Assembly: GCA_002840735.1 (NCBI GenBank)
Contig: PHBY01000005.1
Coordinates: 62,001-126,000, forward strand
Source: Chloroflexi bacterium HGW-Chloroflexi-2
GTDB lineage: Bacteria; Chloroflexota; Anaerolineae; Anaerolineales; Anaerolineaceae
Length of the DNA: 64,000 nucleotides
Direction: 5' to 3'
Shown: one piece after another, positions 1-8,912 of the stretch
How the letters are laid out: every line of letters starts with the position of its first letter
Position numbering within the stretch: the stretch's first letter is position 1
Made by a program: the position numbers and the translations under genes
The notes under the pieces: generated by a model
Told to the model about the DNA's origin: nothing
Database searches by the model: none
The model's input: the letters and a program-made list of their open reading frames with translations, nothing else

Positions 1-480
1 AAGGGCGTATCCGGGTGGAACATCATTATTGATGGCAATGCTTTCCGGACCATTCATTTGATCACCACTATCAAAGACGATGGCATAATCTTTCGTCCAG
101 GTGCAGGATCCATCATTTTGAATGAGCCAAATTTTCGTGAAAGCACCACCGGGGTCAATCTGTGTGTTATCCGGGATGGTGATATCTTCAACAAAAAGTG
201 CACGATCACAGGGCGCATCACTATCAACCGGAGCTGCGGTATATACTGGTTGTGGATTAGGCGCAGCAGTGCTTTGTTGTACAGGTTGTTCCTGCCCTTG
301 TATCGGCTGGGTTGGTTCTGGAGTATAACCATGAATCTTTGCCTGAACAGTTAGTGCCGCAGCAGTATAAGCCATATCACTCTCCGTGGTGGGTCCCGTT
401 TTGGTGGCGGGCATATTACAGGCGGATAAGAGAATGATCGAGATGATAAGAATGGATAAAACCAGGCTCGCTTTTTTCAT
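1..480 (-). CDS. Partial lipoprotein with NBR1-like Ig domain
   Basis: The gene starts at 480 (GGAG six bases upstream) and runs off the left edge, so only the first 160 codons are visible. Residues 1-21 form a lipoprotein signal: Lys-Lys, a hydrophobic stretch, then lipobox Leu-Ser-Ala-Cys with Cys21 as the lipidated residue. A Thr/Pro/Gln-rich linker (about 22-75) follows. From about residue 80 the sequence has the pattern of the NBR1 central Ig-like domain: PDNTQIDPGGAFTKIW, then a Cys-Thr-Trp-Thr segment, then a V-PG segment. In eukaryotes this fold binds partners in autophagy. In Anaerolineae it is common on surface lipoproteins of unknown function. It is likely an extracytoplasmic, membrane-anchored binding protein. 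Confidence 0.8.
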   Translation of the reverse strand, partial: MKKASLVLSILIISIILLSACNMPATKTGPTTESDMAYTAAALTVQAKIHGYTPEPTQPIQGQEQPVQQSTAAPNPQPVYTAAPVDSDAPCDRALFVEDITIPDNTQIDPGGAFTKIWLIQNDGSCTWTKDYAIVFDSGDQMNGPESIAINNDVPPGYAL

Positions 481-683
481 AATTAACTCCATTATCGAAT
501 AATAATGTTTGTGGTTTATCTTATTAATCCAGTGTCGCTGTGCTTAGTTGTTGGTATATATCCATCGTAAATACCAAGGTCAATAAGAAGAAATGAAAAT
601 AATTTATCGATATTATAAAATTATAGCAGCTATCAAATAAAAACACCTATGACAAGTAAAAAGAATGATCCTATGCATTTACC

Positions 684-712
684 TTGAAATCAGACGCGAT
701 ATCCGGTACAGT
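684..712 (+). promoter_or_regulatory. Sigma-70 type promoter for the CE7 esterase
   Basis: TTGAAA (684-689) and TACAGT (707-712) are separated by 17 bases and lie about 85 bases before the esterase ATG. This is the best promoter match in the 316-base gap 481-796, which otherwise holds only A/T-rich sequence and the upstream region of the divergent lipoprotein. Confidence 0.5.
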
Positions 713-796
713 ATTATTAATCTTTCATTCTGAAGATTTGAATATCTATCGATAACCCAATGCTTGAAAAAGTAAATTTTACAAAAGGAGGAAATA

Positions 797-1771
797 ATGG
801 CTTTTTTTGATATGCCTTTGGACCAATTGGAGAAATATAAACCTGTTTTGACAGCAATATCCGATTTTGACGAATTCTGGGAGCAATCCTATATGTTTGC
901 TCATAATTCGCCTATGCAGGCAGTTTTCAACCTTGTAAAAGAACCACTTGATCTTATTGACGTATATGATGTGTCTTTTCCCGGATATGCCGGTCAACCG
1001 ATAAAAGCCTGGTTATTGCTGCCAAAAGGGGTGAATGAACCACTGCCCTGTGTGGTCGAGTTTGTTGGTTATGGCGGCGGCCGTGGAAAACCGGTGGAAT
1101 GGCTTACCTGGGCGAATGCTGGCTTTGCTCATTTTGTGATGGATACGCGCGGACAGGGGAGCGTGTGGCGGGAGGGGGACACGCCGGATGTACTGGAGAG
1201 CGGATCCAGTGCGCAGGTGCCGGGTTTTATGACCCGTGGGATTCTCGCTCCAGAAACGTATTATTACCGGCGATTATTTATTGATGGAATGCGCGCAGTG
1301 GAGGCAGCCAGGGAACATCCACTGGTGGATATAGACCGGATCGCGGTCACCGGTTCCAGTCAGGGAGGTGGGGTTGCTTTGGCGGTGGCGGGGTTAATGC
1401 CGGATATTCCAGTCGTGATGCCAGATGTGCCTTTCCTGTGTGATTTTAAGCGTGCCACCCAACTGGTGGATAGTCATCCTTATCAGGAAATTGTGCAGTA
1501 TTGCCGGGTACATCGTGAAAAAGTGGAGCAGGTATTCAGGACGCTTTCCTATTTTGACGGGATGAATTTCGCAACCAGAGCCAAAGCAACTGCTTTGTTC
1601 TCGACTGCGTTGATGGATGATATCAGTCCTCCATCAACAGTTTTTGCAGCTTACAATCATTATGCCGGAGTTAAACAAATTCGTGTGTATCCCTTCAATC
1701 AGCATGATGGTGGTGGGGTACATCATTTTTATGAAAAGATCAACTTCCTGAGGTCCTTCTGGCATCATTAA
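797..1771 (+). CDS. CE7-family acetyl esterase (acetylxylan esterase / cephalosporin-C deacetylase type)
   Basis: A 324-residue alpha/beta hydrolase, the usual length for carbohydrate esterase family 7, whose members remove acetyl groups from small acetylated sugars and xylo-oligosaccharides. Visible family marks are RGQGS at 118-122 (oxyanion region), nucleophile Ser188 in GSSQG, catalytic Asp274 in the MDD-SPPST segment, and His303 in NQHDGGG. Many members have Glu after the catalytic His; here it is Asp. No signal peptide is seen, so the enzyme is cytoplasmic and probably acts on imported oligosaccharides. AGGAGG lies six bases before the ATG. The gene is monocistronic with its own promoter and a terminator shared with the convergent neighbour. 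Confidence 0.9.
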   Translation: MAFFDMPLDQLEKYKPVLTAISDFDEFWEQSYMFAHNSPMQAVFNLVKEPLDLIDVYDVSFPGYAGQPIKAWLLLPKGVNEPLPCVVEFVGYGGGRGKPVEWLTWANAGFAHFVMDTRGQGSVWREGDTPDVLESGSSAQVPGFMTRGILAPETYYYRRLFIDGMRAVEAAREHPLVDIDRIAVTGSSQGGGVALAVAGLMPDIPVVMPDVPFLCDFKRATQLVDSHPYQEIVQYCRVHREKVEQVFRTLSYFDGMNFATRAKATALFSTALMDDISPPSTVFAAYNHYAGVKQIRVYPFNQHDGGGVHHFYEKINFLRSFWHH

Positions 1772-1772
1772 T

Positions 1773-1804
1773 AAAATCAGCGTCTTTTATAAGACGCTGA
1801 TTTT
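1773..1804. terminator. Bidirectional terminator between convergent genes
   Basis: A 14-bp stem (1773-1786 with 1791-1804) with a TTAT loop, A-run on one side and T-run on the other. It can end both the esterase and the KamA-like transcripts. Confidence 0.85.
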
Positions 1805-1825
1805 TAAACAGTAAAAAAAAGGGAT

Positions 1826-3163
1826 TTACTCAAAAAAGAATTTTTCTTCCCCAAAAGCTGGTTTGAGTTGGTTGTACCAGATTGCATTGGGGTCATATTG
1901 GGCGTAGAAGGGTTTCATCACATGTTTTGGGTTGCGATGTTGTAAGGCACGCAAAACGTATACCTTTTCATTCATAATCTCAGAAACACCCAGCACCTGA
2001 ACTTTTCCGGGGTTACAGGACATCACTGGACCTCGAACCGTGCGGGCAAGCCCGGAAACTTGCTGGTAGGCTTTGCGGAAGACTTTCCAGGCTTCTTCCA
2101 ATGAGATGCTGAAATAGTGCTGTGCGCCAGTGTTACGGGCAACGAACATGTAATAAGGAACTACACCCATCTCAACCTGTCGCTGCCACATGCTAGCCCA
2201 AAGGTCCGGGTCATTGTTGATGTGATTGAGAACGGGAGATTGGGCCCTGATTTGCGCGCCAGTCTGGCGAATGCGACTGATGGCTAACTCAACTGCAGGT
2301 GTGGATAATTCACGTGGGTGGTTGAAATGTGCCATGATCGCCAGATGAATCCCATTCGAGACGATTTTCTCGAATAGAGTGAGCAATGCATCGGCATCAT
2401 TATCGGTTAAGAAGCGGTAAGGCCAATAAGACAGCGTTTTACTACCAATACGGATTGTTCGAAGGTTTGGCAAATCCGCCTGTAGGATTGCATTGATGTA
2501 GCCTTCGAGAATCTTCGTTTTCATAAATAACGGGTCACCACCGGTGAATAAAATATCGGTGACATCCGGATGTTTGCGCATGTATTTTATGACTGGTTCA
2601 ATCTCAGACATGGCAAATTTATAATCTGCAATCCCTGTAAATTGAGGCCAGCGGAAACAAAATGTACAATAGGCATGGCATGTTTGACCTTGGGTTGGGA
2701 AAAAGAGCAAGGTTTCACGGTATTTGTGTTGAACACCGGGCAGTACATTGCCATCGAGTGATGGCCGGTTTTTAGTCAGTTGTCCAGCGGGATGTGGGTC
2801 TAACTCTTCACGGATCTGGTTGGCAACCAGTGAGATCCGGTCTTCATCAGCGCCGCTTTTCAGCAGGGCTGCAATCCGATCATAATGATGCTTTTTTAGC
2901 ATATCTTTTTGGGGAAAATTTAAAATATAGAGAGGATCATTGGGAATGTTATTCCAGTCGATCAGTTCGTCAATAACGTAATTATTGGTGCGGAAGGGGA
3001 GAACGCGAGCTACTACCTCTATATCAAAAATTTGTTCATCGGTCAGGCTGTTGATTTGTGGAATTTGCCTGAAATTTTTCAATCCATAAGGTTGATATTT
3101 AGGATTTTGGAAGGCAACCTGCAAATCCTCATCAGGATGAATTATCCTACTCTGTAAAGTCAT
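1826..3163 (-). CDS. KamA-family radical SAM aminomutase-like protein
   Basis: A 445-residue radical SAM protein of the lysine 2,3-aminomutase family, which moves an amino group from C2 to C3 of an amino acid using a 4Fe-4S cluster, SAM and PLP. The cluster motif is Cys162-x3-Cys166-x2-Cys169, followed by the GGDP motif (FTGGDPLFM). In clostridial lysine aminomutase the PLP lysine sits in PGGGGK; here the equivalent region reads MSCNPGKVQVLG, so PLP may be held by the Lys of PGK. The substrate cannot be read from sequence. AAAGGAGG precedes the ATG. It is not next to lysine-fermentation genes, which argues against a simple lysine-degradation role. Confidence 0.8.
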   Translation of the reverse strand: MTLQSRIIHPDEDLQVAFQNPKYQPYGLKNFRQIPQINSLTDEQIFDIEVVARVLPFRTNNYVIDELIDWNNIPNDPLYILNFPQKDMLKKHHYDRIAALLKSGADEDRISLVANQIREELDPHPAGQLTKNRPSLDGNVLPGVQHKYRETLLFFPTQGQTCHAYCTFCFRWPQFTGIADYKFAMSEIEPVIKYMRKHPDVTDILFTGGDPLFMKTKILEGYINAILQADLPNLRTIRIGSKTLSYWPYRFLTDNDADALLTLFEKIVSNGIHLAIMAHFNHPRELSTPAVELAISRIRQTGAQIRAQSPVLNHINNDPDLWASMWQRQVEMGVVPYYMFVARNTGAQHYFSISLEEAWKVFRKAYQQVSGLARTVRGPVMSCNPGKVQVLGVSEIMNEKVYVLRALQHRNPKHVMKPFYAQYDPNAIWYNQLKPAFGEEKFFFE

Positions 3164-3265
3164 TGGTTCCTCCTTTCAATTTGTAAAGTGCGTTGAATTA
3201 ATAATGTTGACTGAGATCAGTCGCTTAATAACCTCCTTATTACAAAGATTTGTGTTGAATATGTG

Positions 3266-3286
3266 ATGACCAAATTTTTTGGTCAT
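3266..3286. promoter_or_regulatory. Operator-like dyad upstream of the KamA-like gene
   Basis: ATGACCAAA and TTTGGTCAT form a perfect 9-bp inverted repeat with a 3-base spacer, about 105 bases upstream of the KamA-like start. A second hairpin, GCGTTC-GAAT-GAACGC, lies at 3327-3342. The first could be a repressor site or a weak terminator reading rightward (six Ts follow). The rest of the gap 3164-3455 is A/T-rich with nothing else recognised. Confidence 0.35.
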
Positions 3287-3455
3287 TTTTTGGGGTGTTG
3301 GTCTATTGTTTTTTTACGTAGTAAGAGCGTTCGAATGAACGCAAAATCTAAAAAACAGATCCTGAAGTCCAACTTATTCATTATACATTAAATTATTTAA
3401 ATTTTATTAAAAGTTTATAAATTGATCAAAATTGTATTCAATTGATTGATGATTG

Positions 3456-4853
3456 CTATTTTTCCTGCTCCAACAATTGATTGTGTTTTGAGGTGTGCAT
3501 TTCCAATACTTTGGTTTGAATATTTTTAAGAGTTTCTCCACGCAATGGATACCAGATCAGAATGATCGCTCCCAATAACATTGCGATCCCGGGAATCAAT
3601 CCTGTGATCATTTTTATTCCAAAAAGCGCACTATCAGGTTGGTTTGAGAAAATTTGTCCTTTATTTTGTTCTCTGGTGACAAAATTGGTCGCTTCGAGGA
3701 TAAATGGGCTGAGGGCAATAGCCACTGATTGAGCAGGTTTGGTCAGCAGCGCATTAATTCCAAAGAAAGATCCTTCTCTACGTACACCCGAACGCGTTTC
3801 ATCTTCGTCAGCTACCTGCGCGAATAGCACATTCGTCAAAGTCTGTGGACCGGCCAGACCAAATCCAGCCAATGCCAGGCAAACGGGTATAAAGGAGTTT
3901 GGCAGGACCATCATCGATAATAAGCCTGTTGCTGCAATTAATAACATAACTTGATGCCCACCCACGACGCCAAAGCGTTTGGTAAATAATTTTGTGAATG
4001 GAACGCCAATGATGAGTGGAATAAAAATACAGGCGAGCAGAATCATGGTATTCATCTTAAGGACATAATCAGCCAGGTAAAACACCGAGCCTGTGACCAG
4101 GGATGACATGAGAATGGACATAAAATTGGCTGCCACCAGGACGAGAAAAGATTTGCTGGAGAAAGTGAAGTGTAAAGATTCTTTAATCCCAATGGGTTTA
4201 TCGACCTGAGTGAACTCCGGGCGTTCTTTTACTTTCAGTGTGGTGGCAACGATTAATAAAGCACCCACAATACCCACCACAATCATCGCTGTTTGTAATG
4301 GCAGAAAACTGGGATCTCCACCGGCTTTAGGGCGGAAGAGATCCGGGATGATAAAACCCATCAACATACCGACTAAACCAAACAAGGAGGAGGAAATTTG
4401 CAAGTCATTTCGTTCTGAATCGGATTCGGTGATTTCTGGTAGGAGGGATGAATATACAAGACCGATAATGGTGTAACAAGTATCATACAGCAGCATACTG
4501 ATCAGCATCCACCAGAATATGGCTGTTTGACCCGCCTGGGCTGGAGCAAACCAGACCAGGATGAAGGTTAAAGCCAGAAAAGGAGCCGTAAAACGCATAT
4601 ACGGGATGCGTCTGCCCATTTTGGAACGGGTATTATCCGTGACATACCCAAAAAGAGGGTCATTGAAAGCATTCCAGATAGCGTACACGATGGATGCTAC
4701 TGCAATCCAACGCGCTGAAAGACCTAAATAATCCTGATAAAAAATAGGTAGGAGTGCTCCAAAGACCCCGGAAATGAGAGAAGTGCCTAGAGAGGCAATT
4801 CCCCAAACAAGTTTGTAGCTGCGACCATGTGTAATGGGTTTATTGATCATCAT
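3456..4853 (-). CDS. GPH-type sugar:cation symporter (MFS)
   Basis: A 465-residue polytopic membrane protein with about 12 hydrophobic segments. The loop NDPLFGYVTDNTRSKMGRR near residue 65 is the hallmark of the glycoside-pentoside-hexuronide symporter group (MelB, XynP relatives), which imports oligosaccharides or glycosides with Na+ or H+. A GGAGA sequence lies upstream of two adjacent ATG codons (4853 and 4850), so the exact start is uncertain by one residue. It lies close to the CE7 esterase, which fits uptake and deacetylation of plant-type oligosaccharides, but the two are on opposite strands. Substrate unknown. Confidence 0.82.
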   Translation of the reverse strand: MMINKPITHGRSYKLVWGIASLGTSLISGVFGALLPIFYQDYLGLSARWIAVASIVYAIWNAFNDPLFGYVTDNTRSKMGRRIPYMRFTAPFLALTFILVWFAPAQAGQTAIFWWMLISMLLYDTCYTIIGLVYSSLLPEITESDSERNDLQISSSLFGLVGMLMGFIIPDLFRPKAGGDPSFLPLQTAMIVVGIVGALLIVATTLKVKERPEFTQVDKPIGIKESLHFTFSSKSFLVLVAANFMSILMSSLVTGSVFYLADYVLKMNTMILLACIFIPLIIGVPFTKLFTKRFGVVGGHQVMLLIAATGLLSMMVLPNSFIPVCLALAGFGLAGPQTLTNVLFAQVADEDETRSGVRREGSFFGINALLTKPAQSVAIALSPFILEATNFVTREQNKGQIFSNQPDSALFGIKMITGLIPGIAMLLGAIILIWYPLRGETLKNIQTKVLEMHTSKHNQLLEQEK

Positions 4854-4977
4854 ATCTATTTGGTCTCCTGTCGGGTGGATTGGAAATTAAAGAGAAAAAA
4901 ATAATTATTGAGAATTAAATAATTATAAATTGTTTTCAATAGGGTAACCTATTTTGTAGATTTCAATTTAATATATT

Positions 4978-5014
4978 TTTTTGACGGATTTGTGACGTTT
5001 GTTTGCTACCATCA
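4978..5014 (+). promoter_or_regulatory. Probable promoter of the propeller lipoprotein
   Basis: TTGACG is followed after 19 bases by TACCAT preceded by TGC, an extended -10 pattern. This lies about 80 bases upstream of the lipoprotein start. An AATAGG/CCTATT dyad at about 4938-4953 is nearby. Confidence 0.35.
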
Positions 5015-5091
5015 TCTAGAAGTAAACAAATTCAAGACCATCATGTCTTTTCGATGGCATTAAGCAAAGATTATCTTTTGGAGGATGGAAC

Positions 5092-6248
5092 TTGAAAAAC
5101 AGAATAAATAAAATTGTACTTTCGATGATCCTTCCTGTCATTATCATTCTGATAACCAATTGTACATACCAGGAGCAAAAAAAGAGACGACCTTGGAAAA
5201 TTCAGAAAAAAATCTCCCCAATGAGTTTATGTTACCAGCAGGATTATTTTTTCTTAAAGATGGACAAATCTGGCTACTAGACAAGGAAGATATGAATTCA
5301 GTTCAGATCACGAATGAAGAAGATCCGATTACAGAATTTGACTTTTCAGCCAGCAGTGATTACCTGGTGTATGTCAGTGGAAATCAGTTAATTCTTGCTC
5401 AAAAGGATGGCAGTAACAGAAACAGCGTTCGGCGAGGACAGGTGCTGGTGAGCCTAAAGGATCAACTGGAAATGATGAATGATGAACTACAGATAAAATA
5501 TGGCATTCGTAGTCCCAGATTTTCAGTGGATGGTTCAAAAATTTCTTTTGTTGAAAATGGATTATGGTTGATGGACGTGGAAACTGAAAAATTAGATTTG
5601 ATTTGGGTAAACTCATCCGATTATCAAAATATAATTTATCGACTATTGAACTGGTCACCGGATGAAGAAAATTTCCTGGTATCAGGATATGCTTTTCCAG
5701 TTAAGAGCCTTTATGATCTAACAATTGGATTGGTAAGCAAAGATAGACTGGTGACATTACCCAATACATCAGTAGATGGATATGCCTGGTTTGCTGGAGG
5801 AAAAGGTCTGATCCTCTCGCAATCAAACGCCGGGCATCCAGGTTCGCTCATGCGTTGTGAGGTCGATGAATTTCGTTGTGTGGGCATTGCAGAATTCGAA
5901 CCAGCCCGTTGGTACTATTATTACGCATTCCCGAGAGTGGTAGACGATGTCAATATTCAGGTTTTCATGGCAGCTCTTGCTGATCCATCACAAATACCCG
6001 ATCGATTTAAATTGATTCGGGTTAACCTGCAAGGAAACAATCGGCAGGAATTGATGCCAGAAGAGTTTCCAGTAGAGCTTGGATTGTGGTCACCGGATGG
6101 AAATGGTGTGGTTGTTCAACTTTCAAAAACGATGCAAGACCATTCTACCGGGGCGGTTCTGTGGGTTGATCTAGTTCAAAAAAAGATTTATGAGTTGTCT
6201 GTATCCGGCGTTTCACAAATGAAGTGGGATGGGAACAGGCAAAATTAA
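5092..6248 (+). CDS. Propeller-type lipoprotein, split by a -1 frameshift
   Basis: A TTG start at 5092 (GGAGG upstream) opens a typical lipoprotein signal: KNR-N-K, a hydrophobic run and Cys after ITN. This frame stops at 5280. The rest of the protein, about 355 residues to 6248, is in the -1 frame. The join is at a run of seven A at 5177-5183. After a one-base backward slip the product reads QEQKKETTLENSEKNL and continues smoothly. The body has repeated sequences of the WD40-like/TolB propeller type (FSASSDYLVYVSG, FSVDGSKISFVENG, WSPDEENFLVSG, WSPDGNGVVVQ). It is probably a surface-anchored beta-propeller of unknown ligand. The shift may be programmed, a real mutation, or a homopolymer sequencing error. 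Confidence 0.7.
5178..5184 (+). other. In-frame A AAA AAG slippery heptamer
   Basis: Read in the signal-peptide frame the codons are CAA AAA AAG, giving X-XXY-YYZ phasing identical to the E. coli dnaX slippery site. A -1 slip enters exactly the frame of the lipoprotein body. AGGAG at 5171-5175 is a Shine-Dalgarno-like sequence, but it lies closer than the stimulatory element of dnaX. Confidence 0.5.
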
Positions 6249-6418
6249 TATGATGCGAATTTAAAGGAAAGGAGAACAACAATATTAATTGAGGTACGAA
6301 TAGGGCAATAAGGGAGAAGAAATTTTATCTTCATCAGCCAGATATTGGCTAGCGATATTCAAACGCTTCTTATTTAGCGATTGATATGGAAAAAGGGATA
6401 GTTATTATTGGAGGAATG

Positions 6419-8110
6419 ATGAAAAAAAGAAATCTGATGTTCATGGGGATAATGATCATTGTTTTGTTGGTGTCAATGGCCTGCAATTTAGGAAAATCGA
6501 CAGGCAATAAAGCTGTCACTGATGTTTACACCAGTGAAGAAGGGGGATTTTCCTTCAAAATCTTGAAAGATTATTCACTCAATGAAGTGCTGGGTGGGGT
6601 TGAGATGACAGCACCAGATGCAATACCTGAAGTTGGACCTGGTATACAGTTATTTGGAACCATAACCGATCAGGAACAAACTACAGAAGGTATGTGGGAT
6701 TTGGTGACCGATCCAGAAATTGGCCAGTTTACTTTCGATAAACCGAAAAAATATACTGTAGACGGACAAAAAGGCTTAATAGCTGGTTTTGAAGGTGAAC
6801 AAGTCGGGGAATCTGTAAAAGGAAAAATTTTCCTGGTCATGGTAAAACCGGATCAGCAATTTATGATGTTTGGAATTGCACCGGAAAAAGAATGGAAGAA
6901 ATTTGAATCCCTTTATGACGATGTCTTGAAAAGCGTCAAATTCCAGGATGCAAAGCCGATCGAGTTTTCCTTTGAGGATGAAGAAGAATGGGTGTTTGAT
7001 GAAGAACCGAGTCAAACGGATCCTGTTCAGATTGATCCTGTTTTTGTAGATGAACCACAAATTATTCGGCAATGGGCATCCAGTGCAATCGCCAGTTCGG
7101 AGTACAGCGCAAAGGATTGGTCTGCGATGCAAGCGACTGGTGCGCCGGATGTGAATTCCTGCGGTTCGGACCCAAAAGCATGGTCACCGGCTTATATCGA
7201 TACTGAAGAATACATCGAGTTATTTTTCGATATTCCAGTGATTCCAACGGAACTGGCTATTTATCAATCCTATAATCCTTCTCAGGTAGTTGAGATTCAA
7301 TTAATTGATACTGATGATGAAGCCTGGTTATTATGGTATGGTGACCCTGAAACAGTGTCCGATTGTCCTGATAAGTGGACACATACGATTGAATTAGAAG
7401 AAACCTTTTTTGTTCAATCGGTTGTCATTTTTGTTGATCAGGGAATTATGAGTTGGGGCGGTGTGGAGATAGACGCGGTGGAATTGGTCGGCTACCAGGA
7501 GGGTGCTGAGGTCGGCTCAACTGCAACCGTCCAGGAGCTTTCAGGAAATACCGACCAGGCATCCACTGGAACTTCTGGTGGAGAAATTCCAACCAATTAT
7601 GAAGGATTAATGGCAGGTCCGGTCTATCAAGGCTGGATTAATATTATTGTCAATAAAACCCTGGAAGCAGATCTGGATAAAATTATGACTATTCCAGGAA
7701 AAAAGAGTACGGATTCGTGGAAGCCACGTGAAAGTCACAAGCAAACCTACCTGTATGAAATGCCCTGGAAAGGAATGACAGGCTATATCAGTGTGACCAA
7801 TGATGGGGTTGTGTATAAAAAGAATGTTACCAGCAACACACATCCAACTGATTACGCTTTGGACACCGTTAATCGAGCAATGTATGAACAATTGAAAGCC
7901 ATTTATGATCGTGATAAAGTAATTCCCTACCTTGTTATGTCAAATATACTTGAATCACCAGGATTCTTATTAGATCAATATTACCGTGAAGATGATGGGA
8001 AAATCGTAAGCACATTTAGCTGGTATAACGCGAAAGGTGATCGTATTACAGGAATTTTCTTTGATGGATTATTAACCGGGATGATGGGATTGAACTTCAT
8101 TGAAAAATAG
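6419..8110 (+). CDS. Large multidomain lipoprotein
   Basis: A 563-residue lipoprotein. The chosen start is the second of two adjacent ATGs (6416, 6419) just after GGAGG. An in-frame ATG at 6386 has no ribosome binding site and would spoil the signal. Lipobox is VSMAC. About residues 25-165 are a PsbP/DcrB-like alpha-beta region (GGFSFKILKDYSL onward). An acidic linker follows. About 200-350 resemble a discoidin-type galactose-binding fold (ASSEYSAKDWSAMQATGAPDV, WSP-YIDTEEYIEL, WGGVEIDAVELVG). The C-terminal 120 residues are unassigned. It is probably a surface carbohydrate- or ligand-binding protein. It follows the propeller lipoprotein and is followed by a decayed copy of its own N-terminal domain. 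Confidence 0.75.
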   Translation: MKKRNLMFMGIMIIVLLVSMACNLGKSTGNKAVTDVYTSEEGGFSFKILKDYSLNEVLGGVEMTAPDAIPEVGPGIQLFGTITDQEQTTEGMWDLVTDPEIGQFTFDKPKKYTVDGQKGLIAGFEGEQVGESVKGKIFLVMVKPDQQFMMFGIAPEKEWKKFESLYDDVLKSVKFQDAKPIEFSFEDEEEWVFDEEPSQTDPVQIDPVFVDEPQIIRQWASSAIASSEYSAKDWSAMQATGAPDVNSCGSDPKAWSPAYIDTEEYIELFFDIPVIPTELAIYQSYNPSQVVEIQLIDTDDEAWLLWYGDPETVSDCPDKWTHTIELEETFFVQSVVIFVDQGIMSWGGVEIDAVELVGYQEGAEVGSTATVQELSGNTDQASTGTSGGEIPTNYEGLMAGPVYQGWINIIVNKTLEADLDKIMTIPGKKSTDSWKPRESHKQTYLYEMPWKGMTGYISVTNDGVVYKKNVTSNTHPTDYALDTVNRAMYEQLKAIYDRDKVIPYLVMSNILESPGFLLDQYYREDDGKIVSTFSWYNAKGDRITGIFFDGLLTGMMGLNFIEK

Positions 8111-8216
8111 AGAAGATCCTCTTACTTTGAGGTAAGTGTTTCATTTGATATTAACTTTGCGTTTACCATTCTTTCAATCATTGAGAGCATTCAGGAAAAA
8201 AATCAATAATGTAAAT

Positions 8217-8252
8217 ACAGATTTCGGATTTATATTCGAAATCTGTTTTTTT
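8217..8252 (+). terminator. Intrinsic terminator of the large lipoprotein
   Basis: Ten-bp stem ACAGATTTCG/CGAAATCTGT with a 10-base loop followed by a run of Ts. Confidence 0.85.
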
Positions 8253-8314
8253 CATCCTGGATGCTTTTAGTGATTTATCCAATATTGCTATTAGATGAAA
8301 CTTGATATTAATAA

Positions 8315-8794
8315 GAGAATTCTATTTTTTCTAATGGATTCGAAATGATCACATCTGGTTCTCTTCCATTCGTCGGACCTGGATTCTATGTATATGGTGG
8401 TTTAGTGGATGAAAAACTAACCACAGAAGAATTATGGAATTTTCTTACCTAGGAAGAATTTAAATTCTATCAATTTGATAAACCAAAAGACCGGAAAATA
8501 GATGGATACACTGGTCTGATCGCTGAATTTCACGGTATTCAGGTAAACACAAATATCATGGGAAAACTTTACACTGTCATGATGGATCAGAAATAACAAT
8601 TTATCATGATTGATTTTGCACCAGAAGATGAATAGAGAAAATTTGAATCATTGTTTGATATGGTACTTAAGACTGTAAAATTTTATATTCCGAATCGTGT
8701 GCTTAAATTAGATAATCCCTATAAGCGACATATTGACGAGAATGTATATCAAAAATCACCAATTCCCGAATCTTCATCAGATTCTGAGAATTGA
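8315..8794 (+). pseudogene. Decayed tandem copy of the upstream lipoprotein N-domain
   Basis: One reading frame across this stretch aligns with the PsbP-like domain of the preceding lipoprotein: GFEMITSGSLPFVGPGFYVYG against GVEMTAPDAIPEVGPGIQLFG, then TTEELWNFLT, QFDKPKDRKIDGYTGLIAEF, and RKFESLFDMVLKTVKF against KKFESLYDDVLKSVKF. It holds three in-frame stops: TAG 8450, TAA 8594 and TAG 8633. The last two align with Gln and Trp codons of the intact copy and are explained by single base changes. There are no frameshifts over about 480 bases. It ends at TGA 8792-8794. No signal peptide is detectable upstream. This is a duplicated gene that died by nonsense mutation. Confidence 0.88.
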
Positions 8795-8912
8795 TTTTTC
8801 ATGAACATCACTCAAAGCCCCACATTAATTAGGTGAATAACTGACACTCATGAAAAAAATTCAGAACTTATGGTAGCATAAAGTGAATATTTAGCTTTTA
8901 AGGAGAGCAAGT

